64,000 nt of DNA from Eublepharis macularius (taxonomy: Eukaryota > Chordata > Lepidosauria > Squamata > Eublepharidae). Shown one piece after another: positions 47,516-57,840 of this stretch (positions are counted from its first letter, which is position 1; every line of letters starts with the position of its first letter). The notes under the pieces are model-generated. The model worked only from the letters and a program-made list of their open reading frames with translations. It searched no databases and was not told where the DNA came from. The position numbers and the translations under genes were made by a program. Location of the stretch: positions 32,051,232-32,115,231 of the forward strand of contig NC_072794.1 in the NCBI RefSeq assembly GCF_028583425.1. The letters are read 5' to 3'.

Positions 47516-48139
47516 CCACAGCCCCTCCTTATAAGAATGGGGTTGGGTTGAATGTGTTGACTTAGCCGGGTTCTATGTGACCCCTCCATGCTGATTTATT
47601 TAGTAAAGTGTTTTGGTTTTTGTTTTTTTGCCTTGAAACAAAACTTCACATACTCAGAATGAACTTATACTATACTTCACTGGACCAAGCAGTATGAGAT
47701 TGGTAAAGCTACACAAAGACAGTTAGGTAGATTTAACACAGAAAGAAATAGATTTAATTGAGAAATACATTCTTGTTGCTTTACTTTGAGTATCTAAAAG
47801 CAAAAAAAATAAAAACTCTATTGCTGGACTGATTCAGAGACTTGAATTCTTTGGAGAAGGACAGCCTGGGCATGTCTCGCCAACTTTCCACTGCAGGCCG
47901 CAAGTCACTTTTTGCTGACTTCAACTGATGCTGGGTTGAACTCTAAATTCCACTTTCCCGTAATAAGATGAACTCCTTTGACACCACTGCTTTTACACTG
48001 AGGTAGCTGACAGCACAGCTCTGTATTCTTGACATAAAAATAACTAGACAGCCGTGAAGTTAAACCACATCTCCCCCTTGTCTCAAGAAGCTGCTTAGAA
48101 TGTGGAACCTGGAATTGATACCGTTCTGCCCTGAGGAGG
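47516..48139. other. non-coding sequence, nothing recognised
   Basis: No gene or repeat family identified. Confidence 0.35.
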
Positions 48140-48385
48140 GTGCTTATGTGAGCTACGTTCCCCTATACCATGCTGTAAGAGAGAGGAGCGCACTGATGGA
48201 ATACTGTGGGCCCAGCGTATGTTTCAGGGCATCTGATATAGCAGCCTTGCTGAAATTAAGCAGGTATGAGTCTGATCAGTGCTTGGACAGGAGATCTCCT
48301 GGGAAACCTATATACACCACCTAAAGTTCTATAATGTAGGAAAGGCAGAAGCCAAATGTAAAAAAATAAATAAGTAAAACAAATA
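48140..48385 (+). repeat. 5S rRNA-derived SINE
   Basis: Starts tgtgagctacgttcccctat and contains ctgaaattaagcaggtatga, tctgatcagtgcttggacag and gagatctcctgggaaacc. These parallel the 5S rRNA gaagctaagcaggg, tagtacttggatggg and gagaccgcctgggaa segments that hold the internal pol III promoter. It ends in an A-rich aaaaaaataaataagtaa tail. It is not a functional 5S gene. Confidence 0.8.
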
Positions 48386-48781
48386 GTTTAGGACCACACC
48401 ATTTCTGAGTGGATTGATAGACAGAGGGGAGGACAAAAAGGATGGGGAAAAAAGGCTACCTCAAATGGGCAGGGAAAACTAAATCACAGAGAAAGGGAAG
48501 AAGAAGAGGGGTCATTATGCCAGATATACATCAATATTTATCAATAGGAAGGGTGGATCTAAGACGCGTGGATGACACAATGTCAGATGTCTCCTCTGCA
48601 GCTGGGGTGATGGGGGAAGCAGGCTGAAGGTAGGAAGTTCAGATTTTCCCTTTGCTCAGATCACTTGTTGCTCAGATCACAGCTTTGCTTGCCCTCTAAT
48701 CTGCTGAAGCAAAGATGGCCTGCTTCCTTGGATGCTCTCACTGCAATGCCCTCATTTAAAACTGGGCAGGGGCATTCTAGC
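48386..48781. other. non-coding sequence, nothing recognised
   Basis: No gene or repeat family identified. Confidence 0.35.
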
Positions 48782-49337
48782 TGAATCCTTTCTTTTTTTT
48801 TTTCTTTGAAAAGTTTTTATTAATGCAAAATCATTGTACATAACTAGCAGATAACAATAAGTATACATAACATTAACTGTATATAAATGCTTATAAATTC
48901 TTATAAATTCTGTACATATTTTGTATATAACTATACAATAGTCAAATAAATCGACGTAATTAACTTTATCTCTTATTACCAAATTGTTTTTATTTCATTG
49001 ATCTAAAGTGATAAAAAATAAGTTTTCAGGAGGTTGCCTATTTTTTTTTGTCATATAGTCAAGAAATGGTAACTATTTTGCTGTAAAATCAGTTTCTTTC
49101 GGGTAGTGTTCTGCTTGATATATTCTATCACATATTTTATCTTGTATATAATAGTCCCATATTTTTTCCAGCCAATCATCTATTGAAGGCATTTTAAGTG
49201 TTTTCCAGTTTGAAGCTATTAAGCTTTTGACAACCACAAAAAAGGATGTTAATCAGTTCTCTTCTAATTTGAGGGATCTCAATTGTGTTCCATTTGTCTA
49301 GAAATAAAATTTCTGGATCATAGTTGAATCCTTTCTT
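48782..49337 (-). mobile_element. short L1-clade LINE insertion with exact 13-bp duplication
   Basis: The insert 48795-49324 starts on the plus strand with a poly-T run, that is, a poly-A tail for a minus-strand element. It is flanked by the exact duplication tgaatcctttctt at 48782-48794 and 49325-49337. On the minus strand it encodes the ORF2 C-terminus DPEILFLDKWNTIEIPQI, then after a frame change KSLIASNWKTLKMPSIDDWL and KIWDYYIQDKIC, which is typical of L1. It is 5'-truncated to about 530 bp. The exact duplication suggests that it is younger than the other L1 copies here. Confidence 0.9.
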
Positions 49338-49439
49338 GATATCCACTAATGGCTCCAGTCCTTGAGTCCTAACCCAAATAAAGTTGTTTTTGTGAGTGTG
49401 ACCTCCTGAGTCTTATGAAAATTAAGACATTACGGCTAG

Positions 49440-49565
49440 TTTAAACTGATTTATTTATATACCGCCTTTCAACTAAAAGCCCTTGAAGTTGATTTACAAC
49501 ACCGTAAAATACAATCAGACAATCAGAACAATGAAAAGTACAATCAATAAAATATAATAGTGCTG
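49440..49565 (-). repeat. SINE tail, antisense
   Basis: gatttatttatataccgcct and caacaccgtaaaatacaat are typical of the 3' part of lizard tRNA SINEs read in reverse. Confidence 0.55.
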
Positions 49566-49676
49566 CTCTCCAATACACCCCTTTTCATTGATCTAACTCA
49601 AAGGCCCACTGGAAAAGATAGGTGAGAGCCATCAAATTACTTTGGAACTAATGCTATACTACTTGGGTGGGGGTGG

Positions 49677-50098
49677 GTGGGAAGTAGAGATGGGCACGAA
49701 CCAAAATATGAACCAAAATCAAGCACGAATCAGGCCAGTTCATGGTTCACAAACCACGGTTCGTCAGATCCCATTTTTGATGAACCGCCATGAACTTTAG
49801 GCTGGTTTGTTTGGTTCATTTTTTTTGGTTCGTCACTGCAGACAGCCTGGTGCCACTCAATCAGTTTCTTAGGCAACAGGGGATGGACTTCCTGCAAACC
49901 TTCTTCTGACCCGGAAGTGAACTTCTGCTGGCCCGGAAGTGATTATTTTCTGACTTGGATGTGACTTTTTCATGAACCAAATGAACCAGTTCGCGAACCA
50001 GGTGCAGGTTTGTGAAAGTTCGTGGTTTGTGAAATTTGACGAACCACAAACTACATGGTTCGGTTTTTTTCTGGTTCGTGCCTATCTCTAGTGGGAAG
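49677..50098. mobile_element. non-autonomous hAT element, tagagatgggc family, copy 2
   Basis: The element 49685-50090 has termini tagagatgggcacgaacc and ctggttcgtgcctatctcta. It is flanked by the exact 8-bp duplication gtgggaag (49677-49684, 50091-50098). The interior is the reverse orientation of copy 1 (gtcactgcagacagcctgg, ctggcccggaagtgatt). No coding capacity. Confidence 0.95.
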
Positions 50099-50724
50099 CA
50101 GTGTGGGGTCTCTTTAAATATATGTATGAATAAGCCTTTATAATTAAGTCTTAAATAGGAAGATAAAAATGATTTTTGGCATTTGTTTTTGAATGTTGGT
50201 GGGCTCATTGATCTACCCACATATTAAAATAGCCCTTATATATTTTCATCTAAACCTCTAACTCCAAGCCAAAAAAGTTAATTTTAGCATTTAAGCTCGG
50301 AAAATCAGTCACAGGCATTTGAAAAGCCAGGAGAGCTTTACCTACTCTGTAGCATGAATAAAACTAATCTTCTGAACCGGGTGACCTTTTTGAAAGTAAT
50401 AAAACTACTTGGCTGGGTTAGCTAGTTACTGGAACTGAATGAGTCAAATGTAAGCCGAATGATTGCACCTGCAAAGATGAGGAGGGACAAAGTCCTTGTG
50501 CTTGGAGCCAGTTAGATATAAGAAACATAGAAGAGCTGTTATTCAGTAGAGAAAGAGGCCTGAAACAGGGCAAGAAAGGGATCATCAACCAGGAGAGCTA
50601 CTGAAAATTAGCTTACAATTAAGTTCAGGCTATCAGGAAAAGAGTGTCTAACAAGGCAGCCATAGCACCATGGCAACTTCTTGCATTTATAGTTGACACT
50701 TTAATGCTGAAGTTCAACAGGTGC
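50099..50724. other. non-coding sequence, nothing recognised
   Basis: No gene or repeat family identified. Confidence 0.35.
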
Positions 50725-50985
50725 AGGTAGTAACTTAATAATGACATTCGATTTATATACTGCCCTTCAGGACAACTTAACACCCACTGAGAGCAGTTTA
50801 CAAAGTATGTTATTATTATCCTCACAACAATCACCCTGTGAGGTGGGTGGGGCTGAAAGAGCTCTGGAAGAGCTGTGACTGACCCAGGGGCACTCAGCTA
50901 GCTTCAAGTGGGGGAGTGGGGAATCAAACCAGTTCTCCAGATTAGAGTCCCGCTGATCTTAACCACTACACCAAACTAGGAGGAA
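50725..50985 (-). repeat. tRNA-derived SINE, antisense, near full length
   Basis: The minus-strand head agtttggtgtagtggttaag is followed by tctggagaactggtttgatt, tgactgaccc read in reverse as gggtcagtcac, and the tail cctcacagggtgattgttgt with taataataacatactttgta. Same family as 5816. Confidence 0.85.
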
Positions 50986-51090
50986 GTGTGTGTTCAGTTT
51001 TGGAGGATGGAGATATCATACCATGAGAATTTGGTGACATGATAGAACCACCAGTGCTTATGGGATATGAGTATTTTTTTGACCCACTAT

Positions 51091-51298
51091 AGTCTCCAGT
51101 CAAACAGGTTTTGCGTATGTTACTCAACTCAAGCAAGGGTAGCTCATCATTTCCTCAATTGTTTTAAAAGCCCCTCACCTCCATTTCTAGCTGAAGAGTT
51201 GTGTCTGGTAAAGACTGAGGATCTGTCAGGAAAACAAGATAGCAAAGCAACACTAGGAAAGCGAACACTTTTGGCATGTAAACTCAACATTGATAATA
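51091..51298 (+). repeat. dispersed direct repeat, about 207 bp, copy 1
   Basis: From tctccagtcaaacaggtttt through ctcacctccatttctagctg and gtcaggaaaacaagatagca to cattgataata. Its partner is at 54811-55017 in the same orientation, about 3.7 kb away, with an estimated 90 percent identity. Not recognised as a known family. Confidence 0.85.
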
Positions 51299-51364
51299 GC
51301 AAAGGTTGCATGGCTGGCACAAGTGGGTCCCACTTTGTTTCCCTCACAGCAGGGTAGCGTGGGT

Positions 51365-51560
51365 TTGGGGTGCCCAGGGCAATTCCCGGGCTCCACATAC
51401 ATGTGCGCAAATCATGCGCATGCTCCTGGGACTGCCCTGTTGGTGCAGCAGGCAGCCAGGAAAGCACTGGTGGCCTCCCATGGAGCACAGGCTGTCCTCA
51501 GTGCGGCGCCCCGTGGCAGCCCCCCAAAATTATGCACCCAGGGCGACTGCCCCTCTTGCC
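51365..51560 (-). repeat. GC-rich repeat fragment, possibly the 3' side of a hAT-like element
   Basis: ggtgcccagggcaattcccg, tgcatacccagggcgactgc-like words and cttgcccccctac resemble the interior of cagggccggc-type elements. Boundaries and class are uncertain. Confidence 0.35.
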
Positions 51561-52109
51561 CCCCTACACTGAAGCATATATTTCAAAAGGGAGACATTCA
51601 CTGATAAGAGAATTATGCCCTTGGACTACTATCAACTGGTAAAATTTTTGGAAAGTTTGGGTAAGAAAATGAAGTTGCATGTGGAGAGAATGGGGAAGAG
51701 GGATGACCCATTTCCTTCTTGCCTTATTGTTGCTGCATTTTTTTGCCAGAGTGGTGAGGGGTTACATTCTAAGAATTGGCATGGAAATTGTTTCTCACTG
51801 AGAAGTGCCTGAGAGTTCTGGCTGAATTAAACAAGTCATGAGCCTTGGAAAATCTTGTACTGAGAATACTGTTTAGATTTGTTCTCAGAGCTAGTAAAAT
51901 GTGCAACTTAAGTTATGCATGCACGCACGCACAAGTAACTTAACTTGCCAGTGAAAATTAGGGAAAGAAGGCCTGCATTTGGCTCTTTAGTAGCTTCAGC
52001 CAAACTTTCCAGTTCTTTCTTCAGCAACATGGAAGACTAAACCTGCATCATCTACAGGGTTGCAGTTAGAATGGGTAAGATCTGGTTTTAAAAATACTGG
52101 TACTAAACT

Positions 52110-52325
52110 CTAGAGTTTGTATGGCACAGTGGTTACTAGTATCGCAGACTAATAGGTTTGTGGGGAGACAGGTTCAAATTACCACGTATGAAATTTACAG
52201 GATGACTTCTGGCTATTTATTAGCCTAATCTGCCTCTCAGGGTATAAAATAGAGGAGGGGGGAGAACAGATCCTCTGTTTTGAGTTTGTTTAAAGAAGGG
52301 CAGGATAAAAATGTAATAAATAACA
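52110..52325 (+). repeat. tRNA-derived SINE, diverged
   Basis: Head tatggcacagtggttactag with caggttcaaattacc as the B-box region, then ctgcctctcagggtataaaa and a 3' aaagaagggcaggataaaaa with an ataaataa tail. Confidence 0.7.
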
Positions 52326-52447
52326 CATTCCCAAACCCTCCATTTTGTAGGGAGATAAAATTCAGCAGAACCAGCACTGATTCTCAAAGCTTAAATAAAC
52401 TGTGATATTTTTTATTGTACTGAAGAAGGGGGTTGATTCTCTGAGGT

Positions 52448-52971
52448 GCCAAGACTGGGTTGCCAACTCCAGATTGGGGAATTCCAGGAGATTTGGGGGG
52501 GGAACCTGGGAAATGTGGGATTAGAAGAGGCTCCAAAACGCTTAGTTTTTTCCCCAGGGGAACTGGTCTCTGTTGTCTGGAAAGCAGTTGCAATTCTGGG
52601 AGATCTCCAGGCCTATGGTGGGGCCCAGAACTCTCCCAGAATTATAGCTGTTCTCCAGATGACAGAGATTAATTCCCCTGAAGAAAATGGCTGCTTTGGA
52701 GGGTAGACTCTACAGCATAGCTGGAAGAGATCTCTCCCCTTCCCAAATCCTACCCTTCTCACTAGTTCCACCCCTAAATCTCCAGGCATTTCACAAGCAA
52801 GAGTGGGCAGTCTAGGCTTGGCACCTCAAAGAATGAATATTTTGCTACATAGAGCCCACCTGCCAAAGGATCCATTTCCCCCAGGGGAACTGATCTCTTC
52901 ATTATGGAGATAAACTGTAATTCCAAGAGATCTCCAGCCACCACTTGGAGGTTAGCAATCCTAGCCAAGCC
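52448..52971. mobile_element. rearranged gttgcc hAT-like element
   Basis: The outer ends tgggttgccaactccag (52456) and gttagcaatccta (to 52963) are flanked by gccaagac (52448-52455) and gccaagcc (52964-52971), seven of eight identical. Inside, family sequence runs forward, then reverse (about 52625-52800: gaatt-atagctgttctccag, aaaatggctgctttggaggg), then forward again. This is a compound or fold-back copy of about 508 bp. Confidence 0.7.
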
Positions 52972-53165
52972 TTCCTGCAATGCACAGGTGCAGATGCTCA
53001 CTACTCATCCATATGTGCATAGTGTGTGTCTTGATGGAAGAAAGGAAGGGTAGAAGAAGTAATGCAGCCTGGCTCATTTTTTAGTTTGTCAAATGACTGC
53101 TGGGGGTGGGAGATCTCCTGCCCCCAGCAAGGCCTTGCACTCTGGTGGTTGGCAGAAGAATGGTA

Positions 53166-53257
53166 GTTGGTGATGTCATACCTCTCTAGGAATTGCTGAA
53201 ATCTCTATAAAATCATAGAGTTTTTTGTGATTCCTAGAGAGACATGATGTCATTTCT
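53166..53257. repeat. inverted repeat around ctctctaggaatt
   Basis: Arms gatgtcatacctctctagga and tcctagagagacatgatgtc flank about 40 bases. Similar in design to the hairpin at 31825-31905. Confidence 0.6.
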
Positions 53258-54810
53258 GGGTTTTGCTGATGCTCTCTCTTGTTCATGCTTACCTGGTCTC
53301 TCGCTGGTTTTCAGGCCTGGCCTGGTCACTCTACTCATTTGGAGATGCATGCTGCTGATTGGTGAGCTGTGTTGGAATATATGTTGCAAGGTCTGACATT
53401 CAGTCATTATGGGGTTAATGTGTTTACCTAGTGTTTCTGTTGCTTGTGTTAACCTGGAAGAAAACCTGGTACAGAGCCAATAGCCTTATCTGATTCAAAG
53501 CCCAGGAAACTGAGGTGTGTTTGTAAACTGTTATTGGTCAATGTCAGGTGACTTCCTTCCCAAAAAACTCAAGAAGAACAAGAAAAAGAAGAATCCCCAT
53601 TGACCATGCATTTTAAGTTTGTACTCCATAGTGTCAAGATGTAGCTTATAGAGTTTCTTATTTTGTAGGAACCCCATGTACCTTTTTCCTTTAGAAGTAA
53701 ATATTTTTAAAAGCAAACAGGAGTCTGACTCTCTATTGATTCAAGATCCATTGCAAATCTGAATTTAAACTGTTTTAACCCACTTCTCCCAACAAGCTGC
53801 AGGGGCTGAACCTTTGTTCTTCTGCTTCTTGAAGATGATGGCTTCATGATTTAACCAGAGCCACTGATTAGACTTAGCATGCATAGGAACTAAAGAGGGA
53901 GGCACGGACAGAGCTGCCTGGTCATCATGAGTGAGAGAAATGGGGATGGGGGTGGTGGTCAGTTTTGGCAAGGGAAACAGAAGAGACTGTTGTAGAAAAC
54001 CCAACTGATGAAAGGACGCTCAGGGGCATGCCCAGGAGTTGCTATATATTACGTCAGACCATGGAGATTCTCGGTAGCTGTCATGGCTCAGAGCTATTGT
54101 TGGACCTGCCTTTCAGGAGCTTGTCTAACATGTTTTTTTAAATCCATCAAAGTTAATGGCCATCAGCACTCCTGTGGCAGTAAACTCTATAAAATGCGTT
54201 GTGTGGAAGAGGAAATGCATGCAGCATTGCTCTGTGAAGCTCCCTGAACTTGTTTTTCTGTGTCTCTCTTCTGACTTGGGAAGTTGGGTTCCAGGGAATG
54301 GAAGCAGCTCAAAACCGGGCATTGCAGCCGATGCTGGATCAAACGAGCTGGTATCTGGACTTGCTGTTTGGAACGCAGGCTTCACTTCTGCCTTATCCTG
54401 AGCTTGTGTACTGGGGAAGTTTACAAACAGGACACTAAGGAAGCAATTCTCCCCCTTTTATCTCTAGCTCTTAATATTTGGAGAAGTGTTGTGTTTATTT
54501 TCCACAAGCCCAGGACCCATCTTTTTTCTCCAGGAGACAGCACGGAACCCACTAACCTGCAAACATGTGACAGGAAGAGAAGCCAGAGATATGACTTTAT
54601 CAGTGGAGGTGCTCTGGGCTTCAATTGTGTGCAGAAAATTAGAGGAGCAGTGAGTGGGAATGGCCAGGCTGGGCCAGGGGGGAGGGTGGCAAGAAGGCAA
54701 AGGACAGTTTTTGTGGGATCTCTGATCTTGCCTGTGCTAAAAGAGGGGATTCTTTCCACTGCTTAGTGCCATTGTTTTGCTACTTCTAGGCTTGGGTTCA
54801 AAGAGAGGTT
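53258..54810. other. non-coding sequence, nothing recognised
   Basis: Contains a 160-codon open frame at 54284-54766 with no recognisable domain and no flanking repeat. Judged likely to be chance. Confidence 0.35.
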
Positions 54811-55017
54811 CAATCTCCAGTCAAACAGGTTTTGTGTATGTTACTCAAGCAAGGATAACTCATCATGTCCTCAAGTGTTTTCAAAAAACCTCACCTCCAT
54901 TTCTAGCTGAAGGGTTGTGTCTGGTAAGACTGAGGATCTGTCAGGAAAACAAGATAGCAAAGCAACACTAGAAAAGCAAAGAAGACTTTTGGCATGTAAA
55001 CTCCACATTGATAATGT
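54811..55017 (+). repeat. dispersed direct repeat, about 207 bp, copy 2
   Basis: Partner of 51091-51298. It is followed immediately by an antisense SINE fragment at 55018. Confidence 0.85.
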
Positions 55018-55105
55018 GGCTTCAAGTGGAGGAGTAGGGAATCAAACCTGGCTCTCCAGATTAGAGACCCGCTGTTCTTAACCACCACACCAAACTGGCT
55101 ATAGG
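55018..55105 (-). repeat. tRNA-derived SINE fragment, antisense
   Basis: Minus-strand head agccagtttggtgtggtggt, then taagaacagcgggtctctaa and gagagccaggtttgattccc. Only the head is present. Confidence 0.8.
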
Positions 55106-55194
55106 GGCTTATGATGACACAGCAAGTGGTGCTCCTTGGCCCATCTGAGAGTCACATACCCACAGACTGAATTCTACTGGTTTAGATGCATGTT

Positions 55195-55445
55195 GCTGAA
55201 ATTGTGTGTGTGTGTGATGTGCTGTCAAGTAGCTTCTGACTTATGGCGAGCCTATGAATGAGAGACCTCCAAAATATCCGATCATTAACTACCTTGCTCA
55301 GATCTTGCAAACTAGAGCCTGTGCCTTCCTCTGAGGAGTCAAGCCATCTCATTTTGGATCTTCCTCTTCCTACTGCCTTCCACCTTTCCTAGCATTATTG
55401 TCTTATCCAGCGAGTCTTGTTCTGTTCTGTATCTGTTCTGTCATT
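55195..55445 (+). repeat. RTE/BovB-like repeat fragment (tentative)
   Basis: gtgctgtcaagtagcttctg, acttatggcgagcctatgaa, catctcattttggatcttcc and tcttcctactgccttccacc are words of a very common reptile repeat that I associate with the RTE/BovB group. No coding part seen. Confidence 0.5.
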
Positions 55446-55489
55446 TTAGGAGTTTCCATTTATCTAAATGTGGCTGATAGGAGGAGGAG

Positions 55490-55682
55490 TAGGCTTGCCA
55501 ACCCCAGGTGGGGAAACTCCTGGAGGTTTGGGGATGGAACCTGGGGTGAACCCTAATGCCATAGGGTTCACCCTTCAAAGGAGGCATTTTCTCCAGGGGA
55601 ACTGATCTCTGTCATCTGGAGATCAGTTATAATTCAGGGAGCTCTCCAGGCCCCACCTGCACTGGAGGTTGGACACCCTAAG
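55490..55682 (+). repeat. gttgcc hAT-like repeat
   Basis: Left end taggcttgccaaccccaggt, then ggaaactcctggaggtttgg and ggggaactgatctctgtcat; right end ggaggttggacacccta. Flanks aggaggag and aggagggt agree at six of eight positions, as for a decayed 8-bp duplication. Confidence 0.8.
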
Positions 55683-56029
55683 GAGGGTCTTCCATGGGTG
55701 GAGTGGGTAGGAAGACCTTTTGGTGAATGGAGACAATAGAAGCGGTGGGAGTGGCTTGGCAGAGTGGCTGGGACACAGCACCCCACTTTCTGAAGTATGT
55801 GCTGCCACCATCTACATAGGCAGATCCACTACTTGTATCTAATGGTTTTCAGCCTCCAGTACTAATTGTCCACCAGATACTGTTTTGCTAGTGAGATCCA
55901 GAAAATAACGGTTGGCAATGATAGCTGTTTTTGCTACATGTGCAGCGTGTCTACTATGTGCTTCTTTTTCTTTCACAAAAGTTTCTAAAAGAATCATAAC
56001 CTAATACATAGATGCATATTTATGCTGTA

Positions 56030-56272
56030 GTGTACAGTAGTGGTTAAGTGGATGGATTGTGAGTCAGCACTCTGATGGTTCGAATCCCACTACTGCCATG
56101 AGCTCAGCGGATGGCCTTGGGTAAGTCATGCCTCTCAGCTCCCCAGTTGTATTGTGGGAATAATAACGACACGGATTTTGTTCACTACTCTGACTGGGGC
56201 ACAAATCTGACTAACAGAGCAGTATATAAGTACAGTAGTAGTAGTAGTAGTAGTAGTAGTAGTTATTATTAC
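56030..56272 (+). repeat. tRNA-like SINE with (TAG)n tail
   Basis: Head agtgtacagtagtggttaag, then gatggttcgaatcccactac (a near-perfect B box) and a tail containing cagtatataagtacagtag. It runs into about ten tag trinucleotides at 56233-56262. Confidence 0.8.
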
Positions 56273-57535
56273 ATATAGATTTGAGCATTGAAATTGACCA
56301 TTCTAACAGACCATTATAACAGATCCCTGAGCATTTGTCTAATCAAAAAACCTTTTACTTGCTTTCTGAAATGGGGGGGCAGGGAATTGTAAAATTGGAT
56401 TCTGGCATGGTAGGCCTCTTTGGAGAGGAAGTTTCATAATACTGTAGTTGTGGCTGAGAAACCCATGACCTAGCCTGACAGTTTTCTCTTTTTCTGGAAT
56501 TGGAAAAATGGTTCTGAGATTTTCTTGCTCTTATCTTACCAGTAATTAAACAGTTGGCTTTGAATCTGGCAATTTTGTTAAACATGTGTGTGCTTATTTT
56601 TTCTTTCTGAGTTATTTCAAAGAATCTTTAATTCCAGGAAACAGATAAACCAGAGCTATATAAAACCCCTGTTTTTAATCAAGTAAACATTACAGATGAT
56701 CAGATAAGACTATTATGTTTTTATCTTGTTCCCCATTTTGTCTCTCCTCAACAATGCAATGGCTATTATAATCTAATCTAAGCTCTTCCTCCAAGTCAAT
56801 CTGGACACTTCCCTTAGGACTGACCGACTGAGGGCATTTGAGAACAAAGACACCAAGTCTCCTCTCCTTCATTCCTCTTTATCCCAATTGCATTCATAGC
56901 TCCCAGTAGGCCAGAAAATATTTATTTAAATTCATGAGTGAACGTAATGCTTTAAGCTGTGAGTGATACCCAATGTCCAAAATAATATTAATGCAAATTG
57001 GAGACCCATGTAGACTTGTGGGGAAGGGGGAAATCCTGTTCCCCCTTTCATGACTCCGCCTCTCCACTCTTGTTGCATCTGGCTTCTCCATCTTTCTTTC
57101 TTCCCTCTGCTTTGACTCTGCTCCCCCAATAAGTGCTTGCTCTTTTTTTCTCCCCCCCCTCCACCTTGCTCATCCATTATTTATCTTTTTTACTTTCTGT
57201 CCTGTTAAACTACCCTGTGCCATTTCTGCCTTTCTCCTGGCCACTTGCCTCACCTGTTTGATATTTTCTTCCTTCCCCTCTCCTGCCATTCCCATTCCGT
57301 CCCTGTGTTATCTCCATTCTCCCCCCTCCCAAACCTACCTTTTTTGGCACCAGTTGGGGTGATGTGAGCAACCTAAAAGCCACCCCCCCCCCAGTACCTC
57401 CCGCACATGTACAGAGTTGTTACTGTTTTGGATTATTTTTCACAAAAATTCTGGTTTTTCCCCTAAACTTGGAGTTTCCCTCAGGTTTTCAGAAACATAT
57501 ACCTTAGTCCAGGGCCCCACTGTGCAGATTTTTAA
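56273..57535. other. non-coding sequence, nothing recognised
   Basis: No gene or repeat family identified. Confidence 0.35.
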
Positions 57536-57573
57536 TCCATACAGTAGTAGTAGTAGTAGGAGTAACAACAACA

Positions 57574-57617
<44 letters not shown>

Positions 57618-57840
57618 CATGTGCATATATACTGCTCTTCTGGACAGATTAGTGCCACACTCAGAACTGTTAACAATGTCAGTGTTACTATTATCCCCAC
57701 AATACAGCTGGGGTGCTGGGGCTGAGAGGAGTAGCTTATCCAAGGCCACCTGCAGAGTTCATGGCAGTAGTGGGAGTCAAATCAGCAGAGTGCTGGCACA
57801 GAGCCCAGCCATTTAACCACTATGCTACAGCAGCTTTCAA
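57536..57840 (-). repeat. tRNA-like SINE, antisense, with (TAG/TAC)n arrays
   Basis: Minus-strand head gctgctgtagcatagtggtt, taaatggctgggctctgtgc and tgatttgactcccactactg. The tail merges into tac and tag trinucleotide runs at 57541-57612. Same family as 56030. The poly-tyrosine and poly-valine open frames here are repeat artefacts. Confidence 0.8.

Noticed and set aside
48140-48330. possible 5S rRNA gene
   Set aside because: Only the internal promoter part resembles 5S. The rest is diverged and an A-rich tail follows, so it is a SINE.
54284-54766. 160-codon open frame
   Set aside because: No recognisable motif; overlapping frames are open on the opposite strand as well. Treated as chance.
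56234-56265. CRISPR-like or regulatory meaning of the tag repeats
   Set aside because: Simple trinucleotide microsatellite at a SINE tail in a vertebrate genome.
57417-57725. open frames with poly-tyrosine or poly-valine
   Set aside because: Direct translation of tac/tag trinucleotide runs inside a SINE tail.
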